This document shows positions 43,746-54,836 of a stretch of 64,000 nt of DNA, piece by piece (positions within the stretch are counted from its first letter, which is position 1; every line of letters begins with the position of its first letter). Source of the DNA: Prionace glauca (lineage: Eukaryota > Chordata > Chondrichthyes > Carcharhiniformes > Carcharhinidae); assembly GCA_037974335.1 (NCBI GenBank), contig CM075760.1:6879432-6943431 (forward strand), written 5' to 3'. The notes below the pieces were generated by a model that made no database searches, had not been told where the DNA came from, and saw only the letters and a program-made list of their open reading frames with translations. The position numbers were made by a program, and so were the translations under genes.

Positions 43746-44310
43746 AAAATGATAAATTGTTTGATGCATTGCCAGGAAAGAAACTTTCCTATTTTGACAC
43801 CTGCACATATCAGCAAGTCATCCAGTCTACAAGACAATTTAATAGGTTTAGGTGCAGACTAACATAGTTAATCACCATCTGAAACATGCTAGAGTGAGGG
43901 AAGTCTGTATGATTTCAGTTTGGTGCTGAATATTATCAGAATCTCGATATTACAGTCATATTATCTTTGCTCTGACCTCAGCTTGAAATGCTTTCTCCAA
44001 AATCAGAAATGCTGATTTTTATGGAAAAAAATGACAAAATTGTGTAAATTCACAAAGACATGTTTAATTTTGTCCAAAATGTATTTGAGGTTAGCATTTA
44101 TTTAATATCCTAATCTTATTGAAGGTTTTGTTTTCCGAAAAAAACTTAAAATAGTCGGTTGCTGTTCATTAGCAATTTCCGAATATTACTTTCTCCAGAG
44201 AAGCTGAAAATATGCTTGGCAGCACTTGTCTGAATAAGTATAAAGCTGTTAAATACCTTTTTCATCGAAAGTAACAAGGAATTTGTGAACGCCTTTTAAA
44301 GGTGTGTTCT
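43746..44310. other. unassigned DNA of the left arm
   Basis: AT-rich. It contains CATCTGAAACATGCTAGAGT and related pieces that resemble, at low similarity, the flank units at 52.2 kb and 54.1 kb (TTCAGATGGTGATTAACC). It appears to be an old tRNA-flank repeat. Confidence 0.35.
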
Positions 44311-44372
44311 GAGCTAACCAGGAGTCTTCTGAGCGATAGTCAGACGCGTTATCCATTGCGCCACTAGCCTAC
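44311..44372 (-). pseudogene. tRNA-Arg-like pseudogene, left arm
   Basis: The minus strand reads GTGGCGCAATGGATAACGCG and TCTGACTATCGCTCAGA, as in tRNA-Arg(ACG). The loop is CTATCGC, giving anticodon ATC instead of ACG. The T loop (GTTAGCT) and the 3' acceptor strand are lost. The partner is at 59284. Confidence 0.75.
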
Positions 44373-44639
44373 ATGTAAAAGTGGGATAGTTGTTACATAT
44401 TAGCTCGACGTTTCGAAAGTTTCAGGCAGAAACATTGTCAAAAAGTTTGTTTTTACTTGTGAGGAAAAGGTCCATTATTGAGATTGTCTTTATTCATTTT
44501 CTATCATCCCTTATTGCCCTTGAATTGAGTAACAGCAGCTGAACGGGCTGGCAAATTCTCCTCTCGATTAGGACTTGGTGATAAACTGAAATGAAACGCC
44601 CTTCAGCCAATCCATCATCTGTATTTGCAAATTAAAACA

Positions 44640-44711
44640 AGGTTCTGCTGAGATTTGAATTCGGATCGCTGGATTCAGAGTCCAGAGTGCTCACCATTAC
44701 ACCACAGAACC
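44640..44711 (-). tRNA. tRNA-Gln(CTG), left arm, mildly degraded
   Basis: Acceptor GGTTCTG pairs with CAGAACC. A box TGGTGTAATGGTGAGCACT, anticodon loop CTCTGAA (CTG), B box AATTCAAATCTC. The T stem (CCGAA/CTCAG) has two mismatches. A TTTT terminator follows at once. Possibly weak or inactive; the right-arm copy has a better T stem. Confidence 0.8.
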
Positions 44712-45108
44712 TAACACGTGCGCACAGCATGAAAATCGTGGATCAATACTTGTGCCAATTTGAACAGCAGGGAGAAATATCAGTCCCGTTGCACAATTAT
44801 TCGTATATATATTTCCCTTGCTGGTTCCTCCTGTAAAAGCGAGTAGGCTACTTTCCATTGCATTAAATTTCACCGTAACTGACCGCATTCAAACACCAAT
44901 GTTTGCATCGAACTGACATAAACCTTACTGCAGTAAATCCACTGAACAACATCAGCTTATCACAGCTCTGCTTTCATCATACTGGAAGCCAATGTGAAAA
45001 ATATAAACAATTTCAAATCATAACAGACAGGAAGGAGTGTGTGAGTGCGGACAATTGGCGCTGTGCACATTCCTGTAACCAGTATCTGGGAGAATCAGGC
45101 AGATGGAA

Positions 45109-45175
45109 TCCTGGGGGTCTCGTGGTTAGGATTCAGCGCTTTCAGATGTCGCAGACTGGCCTCGATATATGAAGA
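45109..45175 (+). pseudogene. tRNA-Glu-like pseudogene, left arm
   Basis: The 5' half (TCCTGGGGGTCTCGTGGTTA, GGATTCAGCG) is Glu-like. The anticodon stem and T arm are gone (CAGATGTCGCAGACTGG). The partner is at 58483-58547. Confidence 0.75.
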
Positions 45176-45182
45176 TTTAATG

Positions 45183-45312
45183 CATTTTTAACGTAAGAGT
45201 AAAAAGCTTTGGGGTTTTCCTTTATCCGACTTGCCAAGGACTTCTCATGCCCCCTACTAGCTCTCCTAAGCCCTATTTCTTTAACTCATTCCGAGCTAAC
45301 TTGTAACCCTAT
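45183..45312 (-). mobile_element. short LINE-like fragment
   Basis: TGCCAAGGACTTCTCATGCC and TAGCTCTCCTAAGCCCTATT resemble internal CR1 ORF2 sequence. The partner is at 58334-58465. Weak evidence. Confidence 0.35.
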
Positions 45313-45771
45313 ATAGGTGTTATCAAGTGTTGAAAGTGGAAGTTTGGCCTGGTGTCGCACTGGGTAGCAGCTTTGAAGAAATGTAGCAACTTAAAGCTTT
45401 TGCAGAATGGCATGAGGCGTATTGTAGTGATATGAGCAGAGTGGAAGAGACAGTGTGCAAATAATGTAAACACGTTTTAAGTTTGTTTAGACTGATGTGG
45501 TGAAAGCAGAGGCATATTTGGGAGAATGAGGCTGTGTGAGAGGGGGATTGTTGCAGAGTGCTTGTGTTTTGGAGGAAGGTGAAAGTTTGAAATGCGGTTG
45601 TGAATGAAAGGAAGGTGTTGAACAGCATGAGTGGCTTGTGCGATGTTGCGTCTGAGATTTGCGTGAGAGCATTTGTGGGCATTTGGGGAATGAAAGGATA
45701 AAGTAAGGAAATTACAATGCTGCTGAGTGTAAAGGAAGAGAGAGCATGTGGGAATAGCTTTAGGAAGAGCA

Positions 45772-45842
45772 GCATTGGTGGTTCAGTGGTAGAATTCTCG
45801 CTTCCCACGCGGGAGACTCGGGTTCGATTCCCGGCCCGGTCC
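45772..45842 (+). tRNA. tRNA-Gly(CCC), left arm, acceptor stem broken
   Basis: The internal promoter is good (TGGTTCAGTGGTAGAATTCT and GGTTCGATTCC), with loop TTCCCAC (anticodon CCC). The 3' acceptor strand is CCCGGTC, which pairs with GCATTGG at only a few positions. The right-arm copy has the fully paired CCAATGC. Likely non-functional or poorly processed. Confidence 0.75.
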
Positions 45843-46261
45843 CTTCTTTCTCCGTTCGCTCTGTTTATTGAAGTGAACATCCTATTAAAATTAGGAGAAA
45901 ACAAGGGGCAACATTAAATCTTGGAAGAAATCCTGAGAGAAATGGGTCGCAATATTCGGAAGCAGGTGTAGTGGTGAATGGTGTTATTGATAATTGAGTG
46001 GCAAGTATTGGATCGTGAGGCTACTTGTGGTTCGTTCCCTTCCCTCCTGTTGAATTCCTCCCTGTGATAAGAGACACGGATTCATTTTACCTGCACGTTC
46101 ATAGGAGAAAGGGAATAACCAACACACTACAGCAGTGCTACGGAACCTAACGAGACTTGTATAGAATTGTAAACATGCTGCAGTTCTGGAACAGGTTTTC
46201 AGAAATAGAATTGTGGTCATTGACACACTAGTTCAGAAGATGTTAAACAGCTGTTGTCTCA

Positions 46262-46282
46262 GTCTCTGTGGCGCAATTGGTC

Positions 46283-46318
<36 letters not shown>

Positions 46319-46335
46319 GAGACCACCCAGAGACG
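46262..46335 (+). tRNA. tRNA-Asn(GTT), left arm
   Basis: 74 nt; acceptor GTCTCTG/CAGAGAC, discriminator G, D arm GCGCAATTGGTCAGCGC, loop CTGTTAA (anticodon GTT), T arm GTGGTTCGAGACCAC. A TTTTTT terminator lies at 46339-46344. All stems pair; a functional gene by structure. Confidence 0.93.
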
Positions 46336-46561
46336 GATTTTTTCTATTCTTCTCACTGTCAGCATTCACAGGTCAACAGTTGCCTGCTTGAACTCATTGA
46401 AAAGTCTGGAACTACGAGAGAGAGTTTGGTAGTGTACAAGCTGAGACATTGTATATGCCTCTGATACTGTGTGTGCCCTTGTATCTTTAGAGTTACCAGG
46501 ATCTCTATATGTCTGCGTCTGAATCTGTGGATGACCTCCTGTATCTCTGTAGGCTCCAATA

Positions 46562-46592
46562 CGTGTGTGTGCGTGTGTGTGTGTGTGTGTAT
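46562..46592. repeat. GT microsatellite, left arm
   Basis: About 15 GT units with one interruption. The matching place in the right arm (56983-57047) is about 65 bp of CA, so the repeat changed length after duplication. Confidence 0.8.
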
Positions 46593-47432
46593 CCTTGTAA
46601 ATGTCTGATTCTTTGTGCCTTTTTTAAGACTAAACCGTGAAAATGTCTGACAAACGAATTGCAGAGGGCAGAAATGTTTACCCACTAAGATTCTGAATTT
46701 GATTAACGTCTGATAACTGCATCGAATGTACAATTTGAAGTTTCAAATAATCCCAACTTCAATCTCCAGACATTAACTGTCAATGGGAAATGAAGAACAC
46801 GGTTTATCTACGGTGTCTGGTTATAAAAAGGGCGAGTGCGCCAGCCGAGATCCTTCTATAATCTCCAATCTCGGACAATATCGTTCAATATTCATATTTC
46901 AGTAACCGGTTCGCAGACTCAAAAGCACCAGCGTCTGCAGTTACAATGGTCCACCAGCAGATGGTGGTGTTGTATCACTTTAATCGCAAGGTTCGTGCAG
47001 CAGGTTTGAGGAATAATTATTTCCCTGTTTCCATGGAAAGGGAACAATTAGTTCTGAATGGCGTTAATATCTCTGTGAGTAACATTTACAGGGAAATCTG
47101 GCCAAGGATGGCGAATTTAATACTTGCCTTCCGGCTAGTGAACATGTCGATTACAAGCTAATTATTGTGTAACCTTGCATTTTAGTGATTTAAAGATTTG
47201 TCTATTCTCTCATCCAGACATTATCAAATAATATTTCATTATAATTGGACACATATCTACTTTTCGCTGGATTTTCTATTCCTCGGTGCTCATTTTTTTT
47301 CCTTAGTCCGTTTAGAAATCCAGCCGAACCCTGCCTCTATATTGTGTTCTGTGTATATTTAAAATGTAGTTGCTTGTTATAATGTTTAATTCAGCACAAT
47401 TCGAGCCCTAACTCACTCTGATCTATAACACA

Positions 47433-48335
47433 GACTGTAAATTGCATGAGAGTCTCAAAATGACTAACTGTGCACTGAATTTAGTTATTAGCTCATTATA
47501 CCAATCTCACTGTCGAAAGTTGACACGGGATTTTATTAAGTGTAATCGCAGACAATCCAATTTTCTGTTCCGAGCTGCAATCTGACTCTGAATGTAACTC
47601 AATGGGAGTTTGGGGCTAGTATTTCATGGACATTATCATCTCAGCATCCATCATAATTTCCCATGCCCTCCGCACCCCTCCCCCCCGGCGCCCCCAGCGC
47701 CTCCCTCCCCCCACCTCCATCCCCCAACAAATGCTACACCAGCCACCACCTTCGCCCCCCCCCCACCCCCCCCCCACCCCCCACCCCACGCCCCGGCCGC
47801 TTCCCAACACCATTTATTAATCTCGATTCCACGTCTTTAATTCACCATCATTAGTTTTAATAGTGACATTTATCAATGAGTTGGAGCGATGGAGGGTGAG
47901 AGGCGGGGCTAAATACGGGGGGGTTCAGTGAGCTTTCAGAATTGGTGGAGTCACCAACTCCCACCCACTTTGACACGGTGCTACTCCATTCTGGAACGGG
48001 GTTGATGATAAACTGTCAGCTAAACAGAACATTATACTCACCGTGTAATCAGTTTCTGGAGGTGAATGTATCTGAAAGCAAAGGAAGGGGATATCATTTG
48101 CTGCAGATGATAGAATGACTGTGTGACTATATCTGTAGTGACAGTGACCTGGGATGAAGCAATGGAGACAGTAATGATGATCAGTGAGATACAAATCTCA
48201 GATATCACAGCAGAACTGTGAAAAGCTCATGTTGTTCAGCAGATTTCCCACAAGAAGCGAGAGAAGAGGCAGAGGCTGCGAATGATCTTTGAGTATGGTG
48301 AGCTGCAGTGAAATGTAGTGGAGTAGAATGTATTA
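47433..48335. other. start of the spacer; C-rich tract
   Basis: A C-rich polypyrimidine tract (47650-47812) with several runs of 7-10 C gives incidental proline-rich frames. From about 48210, the DNA resembles the flank of tRNA-Gln (58.73-58.93 kb). No gene. Confidence 0.4.
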
Positions 48336-48520
48336 TTATTCATTTTGACTGGAGGAAGCAGCAAGGTGAATGTTAATATAAATTGCCAGGATTGGGCCAA
48401 TGGGTTTATTTTGTTTCTCCAGGTAGTTCAAACTGACACAATGATCGCTCCTGTTTTCCATCGGGAAGGAATTTCAGACCCTGCTAAATCTTGTGCTGGT
48501 CGGCAGCAACAAAACCTACA

Positions 48521-48592
48521 TTCCCTGAGCGTGAATCGAACCCGGGCCGCGGCGGTGAGAGCGCCGAATCCTAACCACTAGACCACCAGGGA
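48521..48592 (-). tRNA. tRNA-Glu(CTC)
   Basis: 72 nt; acceptor TCCCTGA-type pairing intact (5' TCCCTGG with TCAGGGA), anticodon loop CTCTCAC (CTC), B box GGTTCGATTCA. The T stem CCGGG/CACGC has two mismatches. A TTTT terminator follows (GGTTTTGTT). Possibly a weakened gene. Confidence 0.85.
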
Positions 48593-48800
48593 AGATGCGA
48601 ATAGCAGCCTTAATCTGACCGGTACATTTCAGCGTTTTTCAAATTCTCCAGAACGGCTTGTCGAGGAAAAAAAATGTTCTGATAGAACAGGAATGACTCC
48701 TTCAGCCAACAGCAAATTACAGCAAATGCTGAAACTTAAAAGAACAACTTAAAATGCTGGAAAATCTCACCAGGCATGACGGCTTCTCTGGAGAGAGAAC

Positions 48801-48890
48801 AACAAAGAACAATCCAGCACGGGAAACAGGCCCTTCGGCCCAACGAGCCCGCGCCGCCACATCACCCTACACCTATTCTCCCCTGCATAT
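48801..48890 (-). mobile_element. LINE 3' end stub
   Basis: AACAAAGAACAATCCAGCAC and ACAGGCCCTTCGGCCCAACG are the complement of a CR1-like 3' UTR. Confidence 0.55.
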
Positions 48891-49228
48891 AGAACCAGCA
48901 TAGAACCCTACAGTGCAGAAACAGGCCCTTCGGCCCATCGAGTCTGCACCGAACACAATCCCACCCAGACCCTATCCCCATATCCCTACACATTTTACCT
49001 GCTAATGCCTCTAACCTACACATCCCAGCACACTAAGGGGCAATTTTAGCCAATGAACCTAACCCGCACATCTTTGGACTGTGGGAGGAAACCGGAACAC
49101 CCGCAGAAAACCCACGCAGACACGAGGAGAATGTGCAAACTCCACTCAGGCAGTGACCCGAGCCGGGAATCGAACCCAGGACCCTGGAGCTGTGAAGCAG
49201 CAGTGCTAACCACTGTGCTACCGTGAGG
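48891..49228 (-). mobile_element. young tRNA-derived SINE
   Basis: A full element like 3666-4005: ACCAGCATAGAACCCTACAG at the tail side and CAGTGCTAACCACTGTGCTA at the head. It lies in the spacer and has no partner copy. Confidence 0.9.
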
Positions 49229-49999
49229 CAATGTAATTGACACGAAACTGCCCTCTGAAATGGCCCAACAAAATAGTTAGTTCAGTGGGAAATAGGGATG
49301 GACAACAAATACTGACATTGAAATCTATATTGTGTTAGCAGCATTTTATGAAATAATTAATAATGTTCATTTTGTTTCATTTCATGTCAGACAGGGTGAC
49401 ATATTCGGGGCTCTTATTATTTAAAACCTCAGCCCTTTAACCACTGAGACAGTTATGGTTCAGTCAGAGAAAAGTGATCCACTGTGATCCAAAAGAAGGA
49501 ATTGTAGTTGCTGCAAATCCCACCTCAAAACGGAAAATGCTGGAAGATTAATCAGTTTCAACAGTTTCTGTGGAGGGAAAGAGAGGGAATGATACAGGTT
49601 GCTGACCTTTGACCCTAACTGGAAGAAATTGATGCTTTAATGGTTTACAAACAAGTACAGAATCAAGGAAAATAGAGAGAGAGAGAGGAGGAAAAAACAA
49701 ATAGTCTTTTTATCGGATGGAAGGCTGGAGTGATTGAATTACAATGGAGATGATTGTTGTTTCCACTGACACAATCTCGAAGATCTGGGTTTAAATCTCC
49801 TAATAAATGAGAACAAAATCTCTCGCTGAGTTCAGCGCTAAACTCACCGCTTTCCAGTGATCTGGAGGCAGTTTTCATTCACAACTGTGAGATGAACAAG
49901 GTAGAAAGGAGAGAGAGACTGAGTTTGAGCCGTGACATTTCTGGGGGATGGGAGATCTGGAATTCACACAGGAGTGAGGTAAAGTCTAAAAAGAATTAA

Positions 50000-50072
50000 C
50001 GCCCAACGTGGGGCTCGAACCCACGACCCTGAGATTAAGAGTCTCATGCTCTACCGACTGAGCTAGCCGGGC
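50000..50072 (-). tRNA. tRNA-Lys(CTT)
   Basis: 73 nt; acceptor GCCCGGC/GTTGGGC, D arm GCTCAGTCGGTAGAGC, loop CTCTTAA (anticodon CTT), T arm GTGGGTTCGAGCCCCAC. TTTTT lies about 10 nt downstream (ATTCTTTTTAG). Structurally intact, and the only complete Lys gene here. Confidence 0.95.
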
Positions 50073-50171
50073 ACATAGCCTACAGTCCATTCCTTAACCT
50101 GAAATGCATAGAGAAAATATGGCTTTTCCATTTGGTGTCTCAGTTTGTTCAGATTTCAGTTTACAATGAAT

Positions 50172-50482
50172 CATAAGAACATAAGAAATAGGAGCAGGAG
50201 TAGGCTATCTAGCCCCTTGAGCCTGCCCCGCCATTCAATAAGATCATGGCTGATCTGAAGTGGCTCAGTTCCACTTTCCCGCTTTCTCCCCATAACCCTT
50301 AATTCCCTTGCCTACCAAAAACCCGTGTCTTAAATATATTTAGCGAGGTAGCCTCCACCACTTCAACGGGCAGAGAATTCCAGACATTCACCACCCTTTG
50401 AGTGATGAAGTTCCTCCTCAACTCCGTTCTAAACTGCACCCCCCACCCCTTATGTTGTGGCTGTACCCTCTAGTCCTAATTA
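50172..50482 (-). mobile_element. short CR1-type LINE 3' end
   Basis: CATAAGAACATAAGAAATAG at the 3' end and the tail-coding complement to TGTACCCTCTAGTCCTAATT. It is absent from the paralogous segment at about 63642, giving an empty site. Confidence 0.9.
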
Positions 50483-50574
50483 GGCAGAATCCCCAAAGTT
50501 TCTGTCCATCCCTCTCAATCATCAATTAGATCGTTCACATCTTTCAATTCTGAGCTTCACCTTTCCCAAGCATT

Positions 50575-51090
50575 CCAAACTCCTCTCATATCATTCACCT
50601 TCTTTTTTTTTGGTTCGTAACAATTTAGCCAGGGCGGGGGGAAAAACCTTCTCAAGATTTTCGTGTCACACTGTTTCCCAGTTTCAGATGTTTCAATAAG
50701 ATCATCTCTGATTATTCTGAATTCCAGAGCGAACAGACTCATCCCACTGAATCTCTCCTCTCAGGAGAAACGCAGAAATCAGTCGCCCCACAGCGTCTGT
50801 GAAGGGAACAACATCTAAATCTTCCGGCTGGATGAACTGGCCTCGGAGCTGGAGAAGTCAGAGATGTAACACTAACGATAAACTCTGAAGAACATACATG
50901 TCAGATACACAACATACATGTCAGATACACACATAGCACACATGTCAAATCATGTCCCTTTCAAGTTGCGTCTTTTAACTTTCTGCTCTCCACCTCAGAC
51001 ATTTCCACATTCATCAAAAATCCCCCACCTCAAACCCCATCCTGCTCCTCAATCCACTGATAATGTTACTAGTACCGCAAAAAGCTCCCA
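50575..51090. other. no gene; old LINE tail possible
   Basis: Part of 50540-50760 on the minus strand reads SLFALEFRIIRDDLIET, a trace of the CR1 C-terminal region (YSLEFRRMRGDLIETYK). The remainder is featureless. Confidence 0.4.
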
Positions 51091-51096
51091 CCATTT

Positions 51097-51169
51097 GGCT
51101 CCATAGATCAGTGGTTAGAGCACTGATCTTGTAAACCAGGGGTCGCGAGTTCAATTCTCGCTGGAGCCT
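51097..51169 (+). tRNA. tRNA-Thr(TGT)
   Basis: 73 nt; acceptor GGCTCCA/TGGAGCC, discriminator T, anticodon loop CTTGTAA (TGT), T arm GCGAGTTCAATTCTCGC. There is one mismatch in the D stem (GATC/GAGC) and one in the anticodon stem (CTGAT/ACCAG). No T run follows within about 20 nt. Possibly weakened. Confidence 0.87.
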
Positions 51170-51579
51170 CCAGGCAAAGCTTAGCTGGTATAAACTGTCG
51201 GAAAAAGGTAAGTAGTACTCAGAAGTGAAACGGAGTGTTCTTATGAGTGGAGGGGCAGATCAGGTGCCATTTTGGAAAGCAAAACGATATTCTTCTTTGG
51301 GAGAAGAAATCGAAAGAGCAGAACATGTTTGTCGAGCTGAGAAATATAAATGTTGATATTAAGAATAGAGGAGACGCGTTTGTACAAGGAATGTATAAAG
51401 TTAGCATGTTGGTTCAGCAGATAATTGGAAGGGAAATTACATTTTGTTCTTATTGCCGGCAGACTGGAGTTTAAAAATAACGTGGTGTTTCTGCTGTTAC
51501 ACAGGGTTTTGTTGAAACCAGGTTGAATATTCTGCGCAGATGTGACAGTCACATTTAAAAATGTTTACGCTTTACATTA

Positions 51580-52040
51580 GAAACGGTAAAGAGAAGGTTC
51601 GCCAGATTGTTCCCTGGGGTCAGTGAGTTGTCCTGTGATGAAATTCTCTGGAGTTTAGAAGAATAAGCGGTGATCTATTTAAACTTACACAGTGCTGATT
51701 CGGTTTGATAGGATGGAGGCTGAGAGATTTTCTTTTTCTCTGCTGGTCGGGAATCTAACCCCCTGCGGCTCAGATCACCGGCTGCTCATTTAGGGCTAAG
51801 ATAAGGAGAAATTACTTCACTCAAAGGGCAAGAATCTTTGGTATTTTCTGCACCTGACAGTTATGTATGCCCCATCATCGAGCACATTTAAGGTTGGGAT
51901 AAACAGGTTTCTAATCTCTTGTAGAATTCAGGGATCTGGGGAGCTGATGGAAAAACTAAGTTGTATCCCAATATCAGCCATGATGGTATTGAATGGTGGA
52001 AATCTCGATGGACCGAGTGGCCTGCTCCTCCTCCTATGAT
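51580..52040 (+). mobile_element. old LINE 3' end
   Basis: AGGTTCGCCAGATTGTTCCC, AGAAATTACTTCACTCAAAG and GACCGAGTGGCCTGCTCCTC follow the order of CR1 C-terminal tail and 3' UTR, with many changes. Confidence 0.6.
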
Positions 52041-52496
52041 TCCTGTTAGAATAAAAACAGGAAGGACTGGAATTTCTCAGCAGGGCTTGAAACAGATGTG
52101 GAGTTAAGTTTCCGAGTTCAATATGATTCTTTTCAAACGAGTAACTGAGTGTGAATTATAACAAGTAGCACAACATCGAGACTGCAAACACTTCCAGTAT
52201 CACTAGTTTCGGTCTTTTTGAGCACACACTACTATCAGATATTTCAGATGGTGATTAACCATATTAGTCTGCACCTAGAAACCCATTAAATTCTGTTGGG
52301 GACTGAACGAAATGCGAATAAATGCTCGGTGTCAAAATCGAACTTTCCCCTCAGTGCACTTTATTTCTCAAAAAACATTTGAGGGTGAAATCAGAACAAT
52401 GATAACATGTCTTTAACACCGAGGTTCAGATAATGTTAAGCAACAAACTGAAATCAAACAATTTTCCCTTCCCCGACATGAGAAAGCTTAATCAAA

Positions 52497-52568
52497 AGTC
52501 CTGCCCGGATTTGATCAGGTGACCATGCGCGTGTGAAGCGAGTGTGATAACCGCTACACTACAGAAAT
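52497..52568 (-). pseudogene. tRNA-Val(CAC) pseudogene
   Basis: Minus strand: TAGTGTAGCGGTTATCACAC, loop TTCACAC. The T arm (CACCTGATCAAATCCGG) and acceptor pairing are damaged. The partner at 54329 is intact. Confidence 0.85.
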
Positions 52569-52975
52569 AGCTGGAAACAGGTTAGGGCAAACCTGCCTGT
52601 CTGCAATGTTCAACTGGGCTGTGTTGCTGCAGGTTCCGATGGTTAGACTGAGAGCCCATGTCACTGAATTCAGGAAGATAACCGTTACTTTCAATCTGAT
52701 TGTACAACTTATCCCCAACATCAATATTTAAAAGCGTTCGTCCAGCAAATATCTAAGGGAGCAATGATTTCTGTCCATTCATTAACACATCATTTTCATC
52801 TTTCTTCCAATAATCATCCGCATTTTGTATCCTGTCGCTCCCCTTATTCCTTTGTTCTTCAAATCTGACATTTCCAATTCAGATACTGAAGAGGAAATCT
52901 CCCTGATACTGATTCCGCCAGAACTGGTGCAGACCGGGAAGTAACACAGGATTGTTGTACAGCAATAAATCTACA

Positions 52976-53047
52976 TTCCCTGACCGGGAATCGAACCCGG
53001 GCCGCGGCGGTGAAAGCGCCGAATCCTAACCACTAGACCACCAGGGA
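52976..53047 (-). tRNA. tRNA-Glu(TTC), copy 1
   Basis: 72 nt; TCCCTGG/TCAGGGA acceptor, D arm GTCTAGTGGTTAGGAT, loop CTTTCAC (anticodon TTC), T arm CCGGGTTCGATTCCCGG. All stems pair. No strong T run follows (GATTTATTG). Identical in the tRNA body to the copy at 54837. Confidence 0.95.
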
Positions 53048-53159
53048 AGCTGGTAAACGCTTTATAAAATATTAATTTATCCATGAACCACCTGCCTTTT
53101 GTTTTGTTTCTGTCTTTTTATTCACCAAATACAAATTTCTCCGTCACATTGCCAGGCTT

Positions 53160-53226
53160 ATATCACACACAAGTGATATAAACTTGTGGCCACAGTGCAG
53201 AATCCAAACCACTGATCCAACAGGGA
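53160..53226 (-). pseudogene. decayed tRNA-Glu pseudogene
   Basis: Minus strand: TCCCTGTTGGATCAGTGGTT, then TGGATTCTGCACTGTGGCC. The 5' half is Glu-like; the T arm is unrecognisable. Confidence 0.55.
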
Positions 53227-53229
53227 AGC

Positions 53230-53835
53230 TGACAGTGACTTTCCCAATCAGCGGATCATCCTCATTTTAGCCTTTCTCTTCCCTCTCTTCCGTCACACAA
53301 TGGGCAGGTTTCTCATTATAAAAACACACTCTGCTTATTTCCACACTTGACACCTGTCATCGAGCCCATGGTGGTGAAAACGATGGCGTTGCACCATTGG
53401 AACACCCGGGTTCCGCCATCACCAGCTCAGTGAAACCTTGTTACTCCGGGACCCGGCAGTTAGAGTGTTCTCCCACTCCAGTAAGTCCCCAGAGTTCAGA
53501 AGCTGTGACATCTTGTTCAGAGCCTTCAGTCTATACTCGATGGAGACGAATATCACGCGAAGGCCATCTCCACCCCCCATTACTTCCCTTCAAACAACAG
53601 AGCAACAGGAAATTGAGAAACGACGAGCTTAAGGACAGTTTAAATGATGGTGTCCCTTCAGTGCAGCTCATTGTGTTTCTAAAGTGAGATGATTTCTGTT
53701 TGTTACACAGTTCAGGCTGACCTGATTCAGAGAAGGATCAGGCTCAATCCTCCCGATGGCCTTTCCCAACTCCATTTCTTTAAACGAATTTCAGTAACAT
53801 TTCCATTAAATAATATGATTGTGACATATGTCAAT
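53230..53835. other. no recognised feature
   Basis: Mixed-composition DNA; short frames near 53400-53690 have no family signature. Confidence 0.3.
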
Positions 53836-53837
53836 GT

Positions 53838-53906
53838 GGTTGTATGTCCGAGCGGTCTAAGGCTCCAATCTCCGTGGAGGTGTGGGTTCGAATCCCAACG
53901 CGAGTG
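53838..53906 (+). pseudogene. tRNA-Leu pseudogene without anticodon arm
   Basis: TGTCCGAGCGGTCTAAGGC is joined directly to TCCAATCTCCGTGGAGGTG and the T arm GTGGGTTCGAATCCCA. In Leu(AAG)-type genes a 13-nt piece with the anticodon lies between two AAGGC repeats; here only one AAGGC is left. Acceptor pairing is also poor. Confidence 0.8.
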
Positions 53907-54328
53907 AAATGGATTGAAATTTTGATCCTTTCTGCTGTGGTAAGACTGAATGCAGGAGTGTGCGCAGTGTCGTTTTCGTCATGTGACTCTTCTGTGAAAT
54001 GTGCGCCTTTTCCTCCAGTTCACTTACAGTATTACTTGTATCTGACTGTTTGAGCAGACACTACGATCAGAAATTTCTGATGGTGAATAACAATGTTTGT
54101 CTGCGCCCCTATAAACCCATTAAATTCTGTTGGAGACTGAACGAGATGCGAATAAATGCTCGGTGTCAAAATCGAACTTCCCCGTCAGTGCACCTTATTT
54201 CACAGAAAGTATTTGAGGATGAAATCAGAGAAATGATAACATGTCTTTAACATCGAGGTTCGGATAATGTGCCGCAACAAACTGAAACCAAACAATATCC
54301 CTTCTCCGACATAAGCAAGCTTAACGAT

Positions 54329-54401
54329 TGTTCCTGCCCGGTTTCGAACCGGGGACCTTTCGCGTGTGAGGCGAACGTGATAACCACTACACTACAGAAA
54401 C
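54329..54401 (-). tRNA. tRNA-Val(CAC)
   Basis: 73 nt; acceptor GTTTCTG/CAGGAAC, A box TAGTGTAGTGGTTATCACG, anticodon arm TTCGC-CTCACAC-GCGAA (CAC), T arm CCCGGTTCGAAACCGGG. All stems pair. No T run is close downstream. Confidence 0.95.
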
Positions 54402-54836
54402 AACTGGAAAACTAATGCAGCAAATCGGCCTGTCTGCAATGTTCAACTAGGCTGTGTTCCTGCAGGTTCCGATGGTTCGACTGAAAGCCCATGTCACTGA
54501 ATTCAGGAAGATAACCGTTACTTTCAATCTGATTGTACATCTTATCACGAACAGCAAAATCCCCAACATCAACATTTAAAAGCGTTCGTCTCGCAAATAT
54601 CTAAGGGATCAATGATTTCTACCCAATCATTAATGCATCATTTTTATCTCTCTTCGAATAATCTCAGCATTTGTACCATCAGCGCTTTGTAACCTGTCGC
54701 TCCCGTTTTTCTTTGTTCTTTAAATGTGACATTTCCAATTCAGATGCTAAAGAGGAAATCTCCCTGATACTGATTCCGACAGAACTGGTGCAGACCGGGA
54801 AGTAACACAGGATTGTTGTACAGCAATAAATCTATA

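Larger units (their letters stand above)
41261..47432 (+). repeat. left arm of a large inverted duplication
   Basis: The sequence recurs in reverse complement at 56119-62366. Outer edge: CTTTTGTATCTTTCCCCTCC against GGAGGGGAAAGATACAAAA. Inner edge: CTCACTCTGATCTATAACAC against its complement at 56119. Corresponding features include a SINE, a YY1-motif array, a CRE promoter, a LINE fragment and five tRNA loci. By eye, identity is mostly above 90%; I did not compute it. Confidence 0.95.
49451..50574 (+). repeat. spacer segment duplicated outside the right arm, first copy
   Basis: It matches 62377-62386 plus 62946-63731 in direct orientation (AGTTATGGTTCAGTCAGAGA, through tRNA-Lys, to TTCAATTCTGAGCTTCACCT). 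This copy carries an extra CR1 at 50172-50482; the other carries a CR1 at 62387-62945. Confidence 0.9.
52210..53110 (+). repeat. direct duplication of a tRNA-bearing segment, copy 1
   Basis: It matches 54045-54970: TTAAATTCTGTTGGGGACTG, ATGCTCGGTGTCAAAATCGA, TCACTGAATTCAGGAAGATA. Each copy holds a Val locus and a Glu(TTC) gene in the same order and orientation, about 1.85 kb apart. Confidence 0.9.

Noticed and set aside
47610-47854. Proline-rich frames in the spacer
   Set aside because: By-products of a C-rich tract.
53688-53910. Short frame overlapping the tRNA-Leu relic
   Set aside because: The sequence reads as a tRNA T arm and D arm; the frame has no other support.
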